A stretch of 64,000 nucleotides of DNA from [Eubacterium] eligens ATCC 27750. GTDB taxonomy: Bacteria; Bacillota; Clostridia; Lachnospirales; Lachnospiraceae. Below, one piece after another: positions 8,948-18,797 of the stretch. Numbering within the stretch: the stretch's first letter is position 1; every line of letters begins with the position of its first letter. Position numbers and translations under genes: made by a program. The notes beneath the pieces were generated by a model. It was given only the letters and a program-made list of their open reading frames with translations, ran no database searches and was not told the DNA's origin. Location: positions 248,001 through 312,000 of the forward strand of contig NC_012780.1 of assembly GCF_000146185.1 (NCBI RefSeq), given 5' to 3'.

Positions 8948-9219
8948 TAGTTCTTCCTTATATCTTTTGCAAATTCCACATAATCCATAGACAACTTTAT
9001 TGAATCTTCTTTATTGTTAGAATATAAATTATATATCAATCCACTTGCAATATTACAGACAAATAATGTAAAAACAGACAAAAATAAAGATATATCTACA
9101 GTATCAATTTCCATAAAGTTATATGCAATAAATAACACTATACTAGCTGCAATAAATCCCGGAAAATCTTTGTCAAACAATATTTTATATAACAAAGTAT
9201 TTTTATTATTTTTCCTCAC
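8941..9219 (-). CDS. small two-helix membrane protein, first gene of the operon
   Basis: A 92-residue protein starting at a GTG with AAGGAGA 6 nt upstream. Two hydrophobic segments (about residues 17-34 and 41-64) are followed by a charged tail (NNKEDSIKLSMDYVEFAKDIRK). No family is recognised. It is the first gene of a six-gene minus-strand operon running to 6028. A membrane sensor or anchor is only suggested by topology. Confidence 0.5.
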   Translation of the reverse strand: MRKNNKNTLLYKILFDKDFPGFIAASIVLFIAYNFMEIDTVDISLFLSVFTLFVCNIASGLIYNLYSNNKEDSIKLSMDYVEFAKDIRKNYC

Positions 9220-9360
9220 TGGAATCTCCTTTTCGCATTCTTTTTATGTATATATGTTTCATTATTGTCGTTTATATTTAAACATTTAACAAATTATTAG
9301 GTTATTTTAATTGTGATTAGTATTTATTGCAAAGTTACTTTATTAGTTATTTGCAATATT

Positions 9361-9510
9361 TTATATCTTAATTGTAAATATCCTCTTATTTCCAGATATG
9401 CTTTCCAAATTAAAAAACAATAAAAATACAATACTTATAGTTAATAGAAACTGCAACATTTCTTTACTAAGTATAAATTTCATACATCGGATTAACCTTC
9501 TCTTTAACAT
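9361..9510 (-). CDS. putative small single-span membrane peptide
   Basis: A possible 49-residue peptide: basic N-terminus (MLKRRLIRCMKFILSK), one hydrophobic stretch (about residues 20-33) and a basic end. GGCGGAG lies 5 nt before the ATG at 9510; the frame is open to 9564. This size and layout fit many small membrane proteins, including type I toxins, but there is no antisense RNA evidence and it may be a chance frame. Confidence 0.3.
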   Translation of the reverse strand: MLKRRLIRCMKFILSKEMLQFLLTISIVFLLFFNLESISGNKRIFTIKI

Positions 9511-9712
9511 AGTCTCCGCCCTTTCTATGTAAAATAGTAATCCGACTATTAACTTTAATTCCAACTGTAATTACAATATCATATCAATGTGATGTCAGCA
9601 AGGGGATTATTATGGAGAACTATAGTAATCTCAAAAATAACTGTTTGCTTCTTCTGCAAATGCATTGCTGTAATCAAATACCGCCACATTCTCAACATAA
9701 TCCATTTACAGC

Positions 9713-10294
9713 TCACTCCGCCACCCAGGCTTCACACTCCCCATACTCAAGCACATCTGCTATCCTCTTGCAGGCGTTGCCGTCACCATATGGATTGCAC
9801 GCATGAGACATAGCGTCATAAGCTTCATGATTCTCCAGAAGTTTCTTAAAATTACGATATATTGTCTCCTCGTCTGTTCCAACCAGTCTTAATGTACCGG
9901 CTGCAACACCTTCCGGGCGTTCTGTTGTATCACGCATAACCAGTACAGGCTTGCCATATGATGGGCATTCTTCCTGTATTCCGCCTGAATCTGTAAGACA
10001 AAGATGGCACCTTGCTTCGAAATTATGACAATCAAATACTTCTATAGGATCAATAATATGTATCTGGCTGCAATCCCCCAGTTCTTCATCTGCTGCTTTT
10101 TGAACTACTGGATTCATATGAATAGGATATACCGCCTTACATTCTGGATGTTCATCAAGCACTCTCCGAATAGCCCTGAACATATGATGCATAGGCTCTC
10201 CTAAATTTTCCCTTCTGTGAGCAGTAATAAATATAAGCTTTCCATCTCCAACCCAGTCTAATTCTGGATGAGTATATTCTTCACTGACTGTATG
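9713..10294 (-). pseudogene. wecB: N-terminally truncated UDP-GlcNAc 2-epimerase
   Basis: The frame encodes the C-terminal half of a non-hydrolysing UDP-N-acetylglucosamine 2-epimerase, the enzyme making UDP-ManNAc. Visible family motifs are ITAHRRENLGEPM, YPIHMNP, LTDSGGIQEE and VMRDTTERPEG. About 193 codons remain of the usual 370-390. Homology starts with HTVSEEYTHPELDW directly after, and in frame with, the TAG stop of the upstream beta-propeller gene. The N-terminal domain is gone, so this is a remnant of the last gene of the polysaccharide operon, probably cut by recombination that brought in the upstream block. Confidence 0.8.
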
Positions 10295-11143
10295 CTACTT
10301 TAAACTATAAATATTAATATAACTACAATTAAAAATATCATGATGAAACTTACCGTCATTTGCAATATATAATGTATCATCCAAAATAACAATCCCCTCT
10401 ATTGCATGTGAATCTTCTAATTGATATTCACAACTTATAATTCCACTTTTTAAATTGTATTTAAAGACAAAATTATTATCTCCTAAGTAATCCGCCCCAA
10501 TTGTTACATATAAATTATTGTTTATTAAATAAATGTGATCCTGATCTTTATAATTAAATTTGTATTTTTCCTCTATATCACCATATTTATTCAACTTTAA
10601 TAGAAATTTATTATAACATAATACCCAGATATTATCTTTATCAACAGCTATACCATTTGATTTATACTTTGAATAATTTCCCATTGAAATTTTTGAAAGT
10701 ATTTTTCCTGTCTTATTTATTTCAATTACAAATTTCCCAGTTGCCATCCATAATGAATCATTACATATATCATATGCTATCCCTTGTAAATCAAATTCAT
10801 CATCTTTTATTTGATCTACTTCTATGATATTTAGAGTCTGTGTAAAATCTTTATTAACTTCAATTAATCTTGGATGTAATTGCTGATCATTATTATTATT
10901 ACCATGATCAGCTATCCAAAAAGAATCATCACATTTATCATATGTCAACCCAGTACATGTAAAATCGTTTTGTTCAAATTCCTCAAATTTAATTTTATTT
11001 GTTTCGTTTAATCTTGTAGTCTGCTCTGTAACTCTTTTTTCTGGCTTAATTGGCTTATTACTATGCCTAATCATTACTGCGGTCAATATTAATATTATTA
11101 TAAATATACCCTGTATTAATATAATACATTTTTTTTTACTCAT
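10295..11143 (-). CDS. membrane-anchored beta-propeller-like protein (SdiA-regulated/NHL type)
   Basis: 282 residues. An N-terminal hydrophobic signal anchor (about residues 8-25) precedes an extracytoplasmic part with repeats about 45 residues apart, such as FTCTGLTYDKCDDSFWIADHG, FDLQGIAYDICNDSLWMATG and NGIAVDKDNIWVLCYN. These resemble the blades of SdiA-regulated or NHL beta-propellers. AAGGAAGG precedes the ATG, and the start overlaps the flippase gene by 8 bp. A role in polysaccharide assembly or binding is inferred from its place at the operon end. Confidence 0.55.
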   Translation of the reverse strand: MSKKKCIILIQGIFIIILILTAVMIRHSNKPIKPEKRVTEQTTRLNETNKIKFEEFEQNDFTCTGLTYDKCDDSFWIADHGNNNNDQQLHPRLIEVNKDFTQTLNIIEVDQIKDDEFDLQGIAYDICNDSLWMATGKFVIEINKTGKILSKISMGNYSKYKSNGIAVDKDNIWVLCYNKFLLKLNKYGDIEEKYKFNYKDQDHIYLINNNLYVTIGADYLGDNNFVFKYNLKSGIISCEYQLEDSHAIEGIVILDDTLYIANDGKFHHDIFNCSYINIYSLK

Positions 11144-12560
11144 ATTTTTCCTTCCTTTTTATTAAACAATTTTTGATAAGACAAATAAAATCCCTATTAA
11201 GCCAAATAGCATAAATTGCGTAAAACGGTATAAATAATATAGTTATTATCTTTTTATTAATATAATATATTATTGTACTCGTAATGATTCCTAACAATAG
11301 TATTAAATACTTTTTTATATTGTACTTAATACACAAATATTTTCTAGTATCAATAATTCTATATATCATTGCGACCAAATATCCTACAAATGTAGATAAA
11401 GAAGCCGCATATAATCCAATATATGGAATTAGAACAATATTAACTATTATATTTATTGCCGCTGAAATCATAGTTGTTTTTGCTATTTCAAATGTTTTTT
11501 TAGTAGCAACATATACTACTCCTAATAATCCAACAATAACATTAAACAATGATGCAATTAAATATATTGGAATATTATAATATGCCTCGCTAAATGACTT
11601 ATTTATAAACCAATCAAATATAATTGGCAACACAACTATCATTCCAACACATATTGTTGAGAAAATCGTTATAATTTGTTCTATTGTTTTAGTAAAAAAA
11701 GAATCTCTATCCTCATCGAAATAATGAACTGCTCCTGTTTCATGCCATGCTAATAAAAATATGTTAAATAATGTCATAAAAACAGTCGGAAATTTATGTG
11801 AAACAGCAAGCACTCCATTAGCAGCAGCCCCAACATAATATGCTACAACTAATCTATCCGAACTGTTCATAACCCATATCGATAGTTGATTAGGAACCAA
11901 AGGCATAGAATATTTTATTTCCTCAATTATAACAATCTTACTTATACTAAATATTGATATGTACCTATATATTCTAAGCTTTACAAAAATAAATAAACAA
12001 CAAAACAAATTTCCTATAAATGTTGATATTAACATTCCAACTGCACCCATTTTAATAAATGCGATACATAACACATTTAATATAATAGTTATAAATGAGC
12101 ATATAAAACTTCCAACGGTATATTCAATCGTTTTTTTCAATCCCCTTGAAATTTGTAAAAATAAATTACTAAATGTTGTAATTGTTAAAATAAGCAAAAT
12201 CCATACTTTATATTGTAACTTATTAACTGGTATTAAAAAAATATAAAGCAATAAAAAACACAAATTCAAAAAAAATAAAATAAAAAAAGCATTTGATATG
12301 ATACTCTTTTTTTGTGATTCTTTTTGACATGTTAATAGATATCTAAACACGCCTTGATCAATCATTATAGACACTATGGGAACAAGCAATTGTACTATTG
12401 TTGTCACTAAATCTACTGATCCATATTCTTCTGTAGATAAGAGTGCTGTATAAAGAGGCAATAATAAAAAAGTTATAAATTGCGTTGATATCCTTCCTAT
12501 AGTAATTATCAATGTATTTTTGCCCAATTCCTTTGTCCGTATCATTTTTTTTTCATACAT
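11136..12560 (-). CDS. polysaccharide flippase, Wzx/MATE-like
   Basis: A 474-residue integral membrane protein with about 12-14 hydrophobic segments, starting with GKNTLIITIGRISTQFITFLLLPLYTALLSTEEYG, a very typical opening of the polysaccharide biosynthesis (Wzx/PST) branch of the MOP exporter superfamily. It should move lipid-linked repeat units across the membrane for the EpsG-like polymerase. AAGGTAGG lies 6 nt before the ATG. The gene is extremely AT-rich, like its neighbours. Confidence 0.85.
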   Translation of the reverse strand: MYEKKMIRTKELGKNTLIITIGRISTQFITFLLLPLYTALLSTEEYGSVDLVTTIVQLLVPIVSIMIDQGVFRYLLTCQKESQKKSIISNAFFILFFLNLCFLLLYIFLIPVNKLQYKVWILLILTITTFSNLFLQISRGLKKTIEYTVGSFICSFITIILNVLCIAFIKMGAVGMLISTFIGNLFCCLFIFVKLRIYRYISIFSISKIVIIEEIKYSMPLVPNQLSIWVMNSSDRLVVAYYVGAAANGVLAVSHKFPTVFMTLFNIFLLAWHETGAVHYFDEDRDSFFTKTIEQIITIFSTICVGMIVVLPIIFDWFINKSFSEAYYNIPIYLIASLFNVIVGLLGVVYVATKKTFEIAKTTMISAAINIIVNIVLIPYIGLYAASLSTFVGYLVAMIYRIIDTRKYLCIKYNIKKYLILLLGIITSTIIYYINKKIITILFIPFYAIYAIWLNRDFICLIKNCLIKRKEKYE

Positions 12561-12567
12561 ACTTTGC

Positions 12568-13677
12568 CTACCTTAATTTATCTTTTATTCTTTTTTGATA
12601 TTTTTTCCCTACTTGTTTTATTGCTCCATAAGGTGCTTCAATAATATTTTTTATTGATATAAAATTTTTCTTTATATTACTTAGTTCTTTATTATCATCA
12701 GATAATTTTTGTGACATAATTTCTTTCATATCCTTTTTTATCCATTGATCACCATTAACCATTACTCTATTTCTCATAGATTCATAATTCGGTGTGTCTA
12801 TTTCCGGTATAAGTCCTAGCGTCATTAATGCATGAGAATTAAAACAATGCGGAGATAAACACATATGACCTATCGGTTTAAAAACTATAGGCTTTGATAA
12901 ATCTCTGTAAATGTTCTGAGAATAAAAAGATTTATAACACTGTTTTGCTTCTCCTGTTGCTAAATTTAAAAACAATGCCCAATCTCCTGCATAACAAAAT
13001 TCTTTTCGCTTTATATTAAATGTAGAATATTTAAATCTAAACATATTTGAATCAAATTCTTTATTCCATACATTATAAAAATCTTTATCACTTAAAGATG
13101 TTAATTTTTTCATTTTTGAAGTTCTTTCATCGCGAGGAATTGTAATATGACATAATGCTCCAAAATTTTTAATACACAATTCTTTTATTTGCGGGATTTG
13201 ACCTATCAATGAATCATCAGGCACCATCTCAATGGTAACAGACGCCTTACTCTTTATCACTCTTTTTACATTTTCTATATAGGTATTCAATAATCCACTT
13301 CTGATCAATTCCGCATAATGAAATGAACACTTAAATTCTAACTTTGACAATATATCGTCATCAAACTGTAATATTTCATTAATTCTATTTGATAATGTCA
13401 TATTAGTAACCAATTCCACATAATGCCCTTCTGTTAGAATCTCTTTCAATATATCTATAACTTCATGAGGTAATAATGTTTCTCCCTCTCCACAAAAATT
13501 AAATAAACATACGCCACCTAATCTGTCTTTTGATAATGCTTTTCTAATATATTTAGCATCATATTTAAATAGTGGCATTTTATTTGTTTTTCTTCCACTT
13601 ATATGAGGAACATAACAATACTCACATTTCAAATTACATGCTGTGACTGGAATTAAACAATTAATGAATCTTTTCAT
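12568..13677 (-). CDS. radical SAM protein in the polysaccharide operon
   Basis: A 369-residue radical SAM enzyme: the cluster motif is Cys14-x3-Cys18-x2-Cys21 (CNLKCEYC), followed by FNFCGEGETLL as the SAM-binding GGE motif. A second set of cysteines (about residues 229, 249, 275 and 280: EFCYAG, KQCYKS, HMCLSPHC) resembles an auxiliary SPASM-type cluster. The C-terminal 70 residues are basic. Such enzymes are uncommon in capsule operons; it may modify a sugar or carry out another radical step in this pathway. The substrate cannot be told from sequence. Confidence 0.75.
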   Translation of the reverse strand: MKRFINCLIPVTACNLKCEYCYVPHISGRKTNKMPLFKYDAKYIRKALSKDRLGGVCLFNFCGEGETLLPHEVIDILKEILTEGHYVELVTNMTLSNRINEILQFDDDILSKLEFKCSFHYAELIRSGLLNTYIENVKRVIKSKASVTIEMVPDDSLIGQIPQIKELCIKNFGALCHITIPRDERTSKMKKLTSLSDKDFYNVWNKEFDSNMFRFKYSTFNIKRKEFCYAGDWALFLNLATGEAKQCYKSFYSQNIYRDLSKPIVFKPIGHMCLSPHCFNSHALMTLGLIPEIDTPNYESMRNRVMVNGDQWIKKDMKEIMSQKLSDDNKELSNIKKNFISIKNIIEAPYGAIKQVGKKYQKRIKDKLR

Positions 13678-13715
13678 AGCCTAAATACATATTCCTTTCT
13701 GCTAAAATTTAATTA

Positions 13716-14804
13716 TTAATTTTTATTTAGCATACCATTCATAATAGCTTGTGCTAAATTATCATAATATTTTATAATATTTGTATTATTATACACACGC
13801 GGTTCTTCTATCATTTTCTTAAAATTAATCTCCGATATTTCATTTTTATCCTTTATAAGTTTAACAGTAGAAATATCTTTAATAAACTCATATACTCCAC
13901 TAACCTTTTTACTTGAATTATCAAGTGCTATACATGGAGTACCAGAGATAATACTCATAATCATACCATGTAATCTATCTGTAACTACAAATCCTGAGTG
14001 TGAAATAAGTTCTATCAATTTTAATAACTCTTTTTCTCTATTTTCTTTTGTTACTCGCAAATGCCTTATTACAGTGTCACTTTTATTAACTTTATATGTA
14101 CACTCTAATTTTTCCTCTATTTTTTCTATTTCAGCTGTTTTTTCTTTATCATTTCTCTCTATAACTAAGCATGATTTTTGATTATATTTTCGTCCCAGAT
14201 TATTTGTAAAATTTAAGAACAATACTATATCAGGAACTAATAACAACTTATTTTCTGGCAATAATTTCCTGTTTATAGCAAAATTATAAGAATTCATTTC
14301 TCTTAAACACATAATTAAATTTTTATTCTTCATTAATATTTTTTTAAATTTATCAATCTCTCTTTCTTCGCATTCCTTAAAAAAAATAGTTTGAGGAAAA
14401 ATAATCATTTGATTTTCGGAAAATGATTTTATTATGTTAACTATATGATTATGTTCATTTTTCCATAATGAACCAATCGAGCCTCCTCCAGTAATGATGA
14501 TAACATCCTCTTTGTTTATATATTTTTTTATTTTTCTTTTATTCCCCCTATATGAATTTTTACTTATCTCTATAACATCACAATCAAAATACTTCTTTAT
14601 AAATGCTTCTTCTGCATAAACAATTGCTTGATCTCCCATATTACCATGCTCTGGTACCCCCATTATTATAAATCTTTTATTTTTTTTAATACTTTTGAGT
14701 TTTTTTAATTCTTCATCAGAAAGGGAATGCCAATAATCAACAATCAAATGAAATGGAATTTTTATAGAATAAGGAATTAAATCTAACAAACTGTTAATAA
14801 ACAT
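13716..14804 (-). CDS. polysaccharide pyruvyl transferase family protein
   Basis: A 362-residue member of the polysaccharide pyruvyl transferase (CsaB/EpsO-like) family, which add ketal pyruvate from phosphoenolpyruvate to sugars. Family signatures are GVPEHGNMGDQAI near the N-terminus, ITGGGSIGSLW, and VTDRLHGMIMSIISGTPCIALDN near the C-terminus. I start at the second ATG (14804) because AAAGGAG is 6 nt before it; the ATG at 14810 has no spacing. It lies between a GT2 enzyme and the radical SAM gene. Confidence 0.8.
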   Translation of the reverse strand: MFINSLLDLIPYSIKIPFHLIVDYWHSLSDEELKKLKSIKKNKRFIIMGVPEHGNMGDQAIVYAEEAFIKKYFDCDVIEISKNSYRGNKRKIKKYINKEDVIIITGGGSIGSLWKNEHNHIVNIIKSFSENQMIIFPQTIFFKECEEREIDKFKKILMKNKNLIMCLREMNSYNFAINRKLLPENKLLLVPDIVLFLNFTNNLGRKYNQKSCLVIERNDKEKTAEIEKIEEKLECTYKVNKSDTVIRHLRVTKENREKELLKLIELISHSGFVVTDRLHGMIMSIISGTPCIALDNSSKKVSGVYEFIKDISTVKLIKDKNEISEINFKKMIEEPRVYNNTNIIKYYDNLAQAIMNGMLNKN

Positions 14805-14817
14805 ATACATCTCCTTT

Positions 14818-15807
14818 TTAATTTAAAAAATTTTTAATTTTAGCAAGTAATTCATATAATTTAGCAAAATATCCACATACTAAAAACTGTATTTTTCTTG
14901 CAAAAGACAGTTTTTTATTTATTATAATTGCCTTTTTATATTTTTTTATCACATCCTGTATTGTCATTTGATATATTCTTAGTTCTTTACTATTCCCAAT
15001 TATTGCTTTATCTAAAAAACTTATATAATATCTTATATATCCTACCATAATATCATTTATATTGTTTGGAAATCTTCTTTTGCTATCATTCATAACAAAA
15101 CCTATGGCATCTAAAACCTCTGCTGATTTAGAATTAAATATTGCATTAGTAATTGAATCTTTTCTTTGCCTATAAACATATCCACTTTGCCAAATAAAAT
15201 ATACCTTTTCAGACTTTAAAAATACTTTATAAATTGTAATAATATCCTCAAAATGCTTACCTATAGGAAATTCTACATTTTGAAACAATTCTTTTTTGAA
15301 TATTTTATTAGGTGCATAGAATTGATAAAATTGAGGATACATCAAATTTACAATAGCTTCATTTTTGTTATAGATATCAATCCCATTTTTTCCTCTCTTT
15401 ATAATACGCTTATCTATTTCTAAGTCAAAATTACAGCACACAATTTGTGCATTCTTCTCCAATACAATTTTCATCATATCTGAATACATATTTTCATATA
15501 TCCAATCATCACTATCTACAAACCCTAAATATTGTCCCTGTGCTTGTGCTATTCCAAAATTTCTAGTTGCAGCAAGTCCTTCGTTTTCTCTATGAAAAAC
15601 TCTTATATTACTATATTTCTCTCCGAAATAATCACAAATTTCTCCACTATTATCTGTCGAACCATCATCTATCAAAAGTATTTCAATATTTAAATACTTT
15701 TGATTTATTATAGAATTACAACATTCCTCTAAATAATCTTGCACATTATACACTGGAACAATTATGCTCAAAAGAGGTAATTTTTCATTTTTTATATATA
15801 TTTCCAT
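14818..15807 (-). CDS. family 2 glycosyltransferase
   Basis: 329 residues. The GT-A fold opens with LLSIIVPVYNVQDYLEECCNSI and LLIDDGSTDNSGEIC, and the metal-binding DxD appears as FVDSDDWIYENM near residue 100. It should transfer one sugar of the repeat unit at the cytoplasmic face. AAGGA 7 nt before the ATG at 15807 decides the start; the frame extends to 15852 without a ribosome site. The donor is not predictable. Confidence 0.85.
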   Translation of the reverse strand: MEIYIKNEKLPLLSIIVPVYNVQDYLEECCNSIINQKYLNIEILLIDDGSTDNSGEICDYFGEKYSNIRVFHRENEGLAATRNFGIAQAQGQYLGFVDSDDWIYENMYSDMMKIVLEKNAQIVCCNFDLEIDKRIIKRGKNGIDIYNKNEAIVNLMYPQFYQFYAPNKIFKKELFQNVEFPIGKHFEDIITIYKVFLKSEKVYFIWQSGYVYRQRKDSITNAIFNSKSAEVLDAIGFVMNDSKRRFPNNINDIMVGYIRYYISFLDKAIIGNSKELRIYQMTIQDVIKKYKKAIIINKKLSFARKIQFLVCGYFAKLYELLAKIKNFLN

Positions 15808-15833
15808 TATAATATCCTTCCATTTAAATCTAA

Positions 15834-16937
15834 TTACAATATGGCACTCCAAAAACTATAATTTTGAATTTGATCCATTCCTGTGAAATATGATCTTACA
15901 AAATCAGCTGTAAAAACAATTATAACAGCTGTATAAATTATAATTTTATATTTCTTTATTTTATTAGCAATCATAGGAACAAATATCATTGAATTAATAC
16001 TAAACAGCCAATATACTCTATTATGTTCTGGAATATACGGTGCATTAATAGCGATTATAAGGCTAAATAATTGCATCCATAAATTTAATGAATAAACCTT
16101 GTCATTTAATTTGAATATAAACTGTATAAGTAATCCTAATCCTAATATGACAAATGAAATTACAACAAAACTAATAGTAACTGAATGATAATATTTACGA
16201 GTTTTTAAATAATACAATAATTTTTCTGATTTCATAAATTTTGAAAAGAAATTCCAAAATATTGGAAAGAAAAATGTACATAAACTTAAAATTACAGTGG
16301 ACTTCTTTATATCACATTTTATATTATACAAAAAATATAACGGAATATATACTAATGCCATTATATGAAATGTAGAAGCAATCATTATAAAAATAATATA
16401 TGGAATAAATTTTTTTGAATATATAAATTTAAATGCAAGTAGAACTATTCCAATTGATATAAACTGTCTTATCCCATTAAACATATGAAAATAATTATAA
16501 CTTAAAAAGAAAATTAAAATACTCATGCCTATATCTTCAGAATTTTTTATTATATATACATAAAAAATCAGCCATGATATTGTTCCTGTAATAAATATTA
16601 TAGCAAAGAAATTATCAGTAATACCCGCTACTAAATTATTAAATAATAAATATCCCGCTTCTGCATTATCTGCATATATCTGATATGATCCATTCAGTGA
16701 ATGTTGAAATATCCTATAATATGTAATTCCTGTATCCGTTCCAACACTTATATTTCTAAATGCTATCAAAACCCACATCGGAATAAATATTAATACAAAA
16801 TATATTATTTTTTTATCATATGTAATTTTACCATTTATAAATGACAGCTTAAACTGCATTTGTTTTCTGTTAATTTTAAAAATATAGCAGAAAAATAAAG
16901 TAATAAATAACACTCCTAAATAATATATTAATGACAT
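15834..16937 (-). CDS. EpsG/Wzy family polysaccharide polymerase
   Basis: A 367-residue protein with about 10 membrane segments. The sequence LIAFRNISVGTDTGITYYRIF after the second segment is the hallmark of the EpsG family, functional counterparts of Wzy polymerases. It would join the repeat units exported by the flippase. AGAGG precedes the ATG. Its start overlaps the HAD gene by 10 bp. Confidence 0.8.
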   Translation of the reverse strand: MSLIYYLGVLFITLFFCYIFKINRKQMQFKLSFINGKITYDKKIIYFVLIFIPMWVLIAFRNISVGTDTGITYYRIFQHSLNGSYQIYADNAEAGYLLFNNLVAGITDNFFAIIFITGTISWLIFYVYIIKNSEDIGMSILIFFLSYNYFHMFNGIRQFISIGIVLLAFKFIYSKKFIPYIIFIMIASTFHIMALVYIPLYFLYNIKCDIKKSTVILSLCTFFFPIFWNFFSKFMKSEKLLYYLKTRKYYHSVTISFVVISFVILGLGLLIQFIFKLNDKVYSLNLWMQLFSLIIAINAPYIPEHNRVYWLFSINSMIFVPMIANKIKKYKIIIYTAVIIVFTADFVRSYFTGMDQIQNYSFWSAIL

Positions 16938-18757
16938 TTCTTACCTCTTTTCTTTAACATCTTATATGTCTGTAAATATGGAAAATGCTTAATACCAATT
17001 GTTTTTTTTAAGAAACCTATTTTCCATCCAGAATTCACTAACCCATTTTTAAAATTTTTTATATTATTATCACAAATTAATTTTGAAACATATTCATCAT
17101 AATATGGCAAATTTCCTAATAATTTTAAACATTTCAAATCTGGATTTACTGCCAATTGAATAAATCTATCAATAGGAACATTAGATTCTAATAAATCAGG
17201 CGCAAATATATTATTTGAAAATATTTGTATATAATATAATGCGCCTTTCTGTATTTCCCTTATTTTTTTATAATCCTCTGTATCAAATTCCGATTTTTTT
17301 AGAACAGGAATAATTTTTTCATCTGATTCTTTGTCATAATTATACCCTACAGTTGTTCCATGATAAGGCATAAACATTGTTTCATATAATATTGTTCCTG
17401 CTTCAAGTTCATTATCCCTATCTGTTATAAATCCATATGATTCATCTTGATAAGAGCTTTCTCTTTTCCCAAAATAAATTCCTATTTTTTTTGATTGTGG
17501 AAATATATTATTTAAACTGTGCTGCATTGATCCTTTCCATCCAATATCAACTAATGCACTATTGTTATCAAAATAATCTAGTTTGTTTAAATAATCTTTT
17601 AACATATTTTTCCCTGTCTCGGAATTATTCCATAATATAGGCATAACATTTTCTATAACCGATGTGACATTTTTATTATTTATTAAACTTTCTTTCTCAA
17701 CTCCATACCGTTTTAAAACATCCTCATAAGCATTAATTTCTAAATTCCATTTGTCAAAAAACCTCTCAATTGTTTCATCCACTCGAGGTTCTGTCATCTC
17801 TAACAATTGTTTTACAGACATATCTGGTTTAACAGCAGCTACTCTTACTGGTTTTCTCGAAATATAAAGATATATATTTTTCCCTGATTTTCCCATAAAT
17901 GTTTCATAGCATTCTCTAATAAATAATCCCTCTCGCGCAAGAAAAAATAATTTATCAATATTTTTCTTTACTTTAATATCTTGTAACCAATTACAAAACT
18001 GAAACATGACTGGACCTAAATATATATATCCTAATTTATAATATTCATTATTTTGATATGGGAAATAATTATAACCTATTCTATCATATATGTTTTGTTT
18101 GGGAGTTAAATTGCTTATTTTATTACATTTATAATGTATCGCCCTTATTCCTGATTTAATAGCCATTAAAAAATCGCTTTTTATATTATCCCCAATATGA
18201 ATAATATCTTTATTTTTTACACCTAACTCATTTTGAACAATTTTATATAACTTTCCCGTAGATTTTCTTGCTCTATACTCAGAGGAAATAAATATATTAT
18301 TAATATTTTTATAACCACATTGTATTAAAATACTCATGATATTTTCAGTTGATAAATACATATCGCTAATAACTATAATTTTTTTATTTTCATTTATGCA
18401 ATAGTTATATATTTCTTTTATTTCCTTATTTGGAACTATATTATCTAATTCAATTTTTAATTCCATTTCTTTTAATTGTTGCTTTACATTTAAATATTGA
18501 TCATTTATACACGCATAAATTTCATTCAGATTTATTTCTTGATACTTACTTATTTCATATGCTAATTTCTGTGCCATTATTCTGTCTTTAACAAAATCAC
18601 ATTTAGGTGAAATCCATCCATTCTCTTTAGCAACTTTTTCTACTAAAGAAAAAATCATTTCTGGTTTATTTACATTTCTATACACAAGCGTATCAAATAC
18701 ATCAAATGAAACATATTTATATTTTTTTATAATATTCAACTTATTTTTTATATTCAT
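16928..18757 (-). CDS. HAD-superfamily protein, COG5610-like, in polysaccharide operon
   Basis: 609 residues. The first 210 form a HAD hydrolase: SFDVFDTLVYRNV (motif I, D-x-D replaced by DVFDT with both Asp), VISDMYLS (motif II) and HIGDNIKSDFLMA (motif IV). The remaining 400 residues contain FLAREGLFIRECYETFMG and resemble the C-terminal region of large HAD proteins found in capsule clusters, sometimes thought to accompany glycosyl transfer. The exact reaction is unknown. Confidence 0.7.
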   Translation of the reverse strand: MNIKNKLNIIKKYKYVSFDVFDTLVYRNVNKPEMIFSLVEKVAKENGWISPKCDFVKDRIMAQKLAYEISKYQEINLNEIYACINDQYLNVKQQLKEMELKIELDNIVPNKEIKEIYNYCINENKKIIVISDMYLSTENIMSILIQCGYKNINNIFISSEYRARKSTGKLYKIVQNELGVKNKDIIHIGDNIKSDFLMAIKSGIRAIHYKCNKISNLTPKQNIYDRIGYNYFPYQNNEYYKLGYIYLGPVMFQFCNWLQDIKVKKNIDKLFFLAREGLFIRECYETFMGKSGKNIYLYISRKPVRVAAVKPDMSVKQLLEMTEPRVDETIERFFDKWNLEINAYEDVLKRYGVEKESLINNKNVTSVIENVMPILWNNSETGKNMLKDYLNKLDYFDNNSALVDIGWKGSMQHSLNNIFPQSKKIGIYFGKRESSYQDESYGFITDRDNELEAGTILYETMFMPYHGTTVGYNYDKESDEKIIPVLKKSEFDTEDYKKIREIQKGALYYIQIFSNNIFAPDLLESNVPIDRFIQLAVNPDLKCLKLLGNLPYYDEYVSKLICDNNIKNFKNGLVNSGWKIGFLKKTIGIKHFPYLQTYKMLKKRGKKCH

Positions 18758-18797
18758 TTTTATCCCTTAAGATATATATCTTATTTTTGATATAATA

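Noticed and set aside
9565..9712. Plus-strand small proteins starting near 9589
   Set aside because: They run into the antisense of the wecB remnant and are low-complexity; no promoter was seen.
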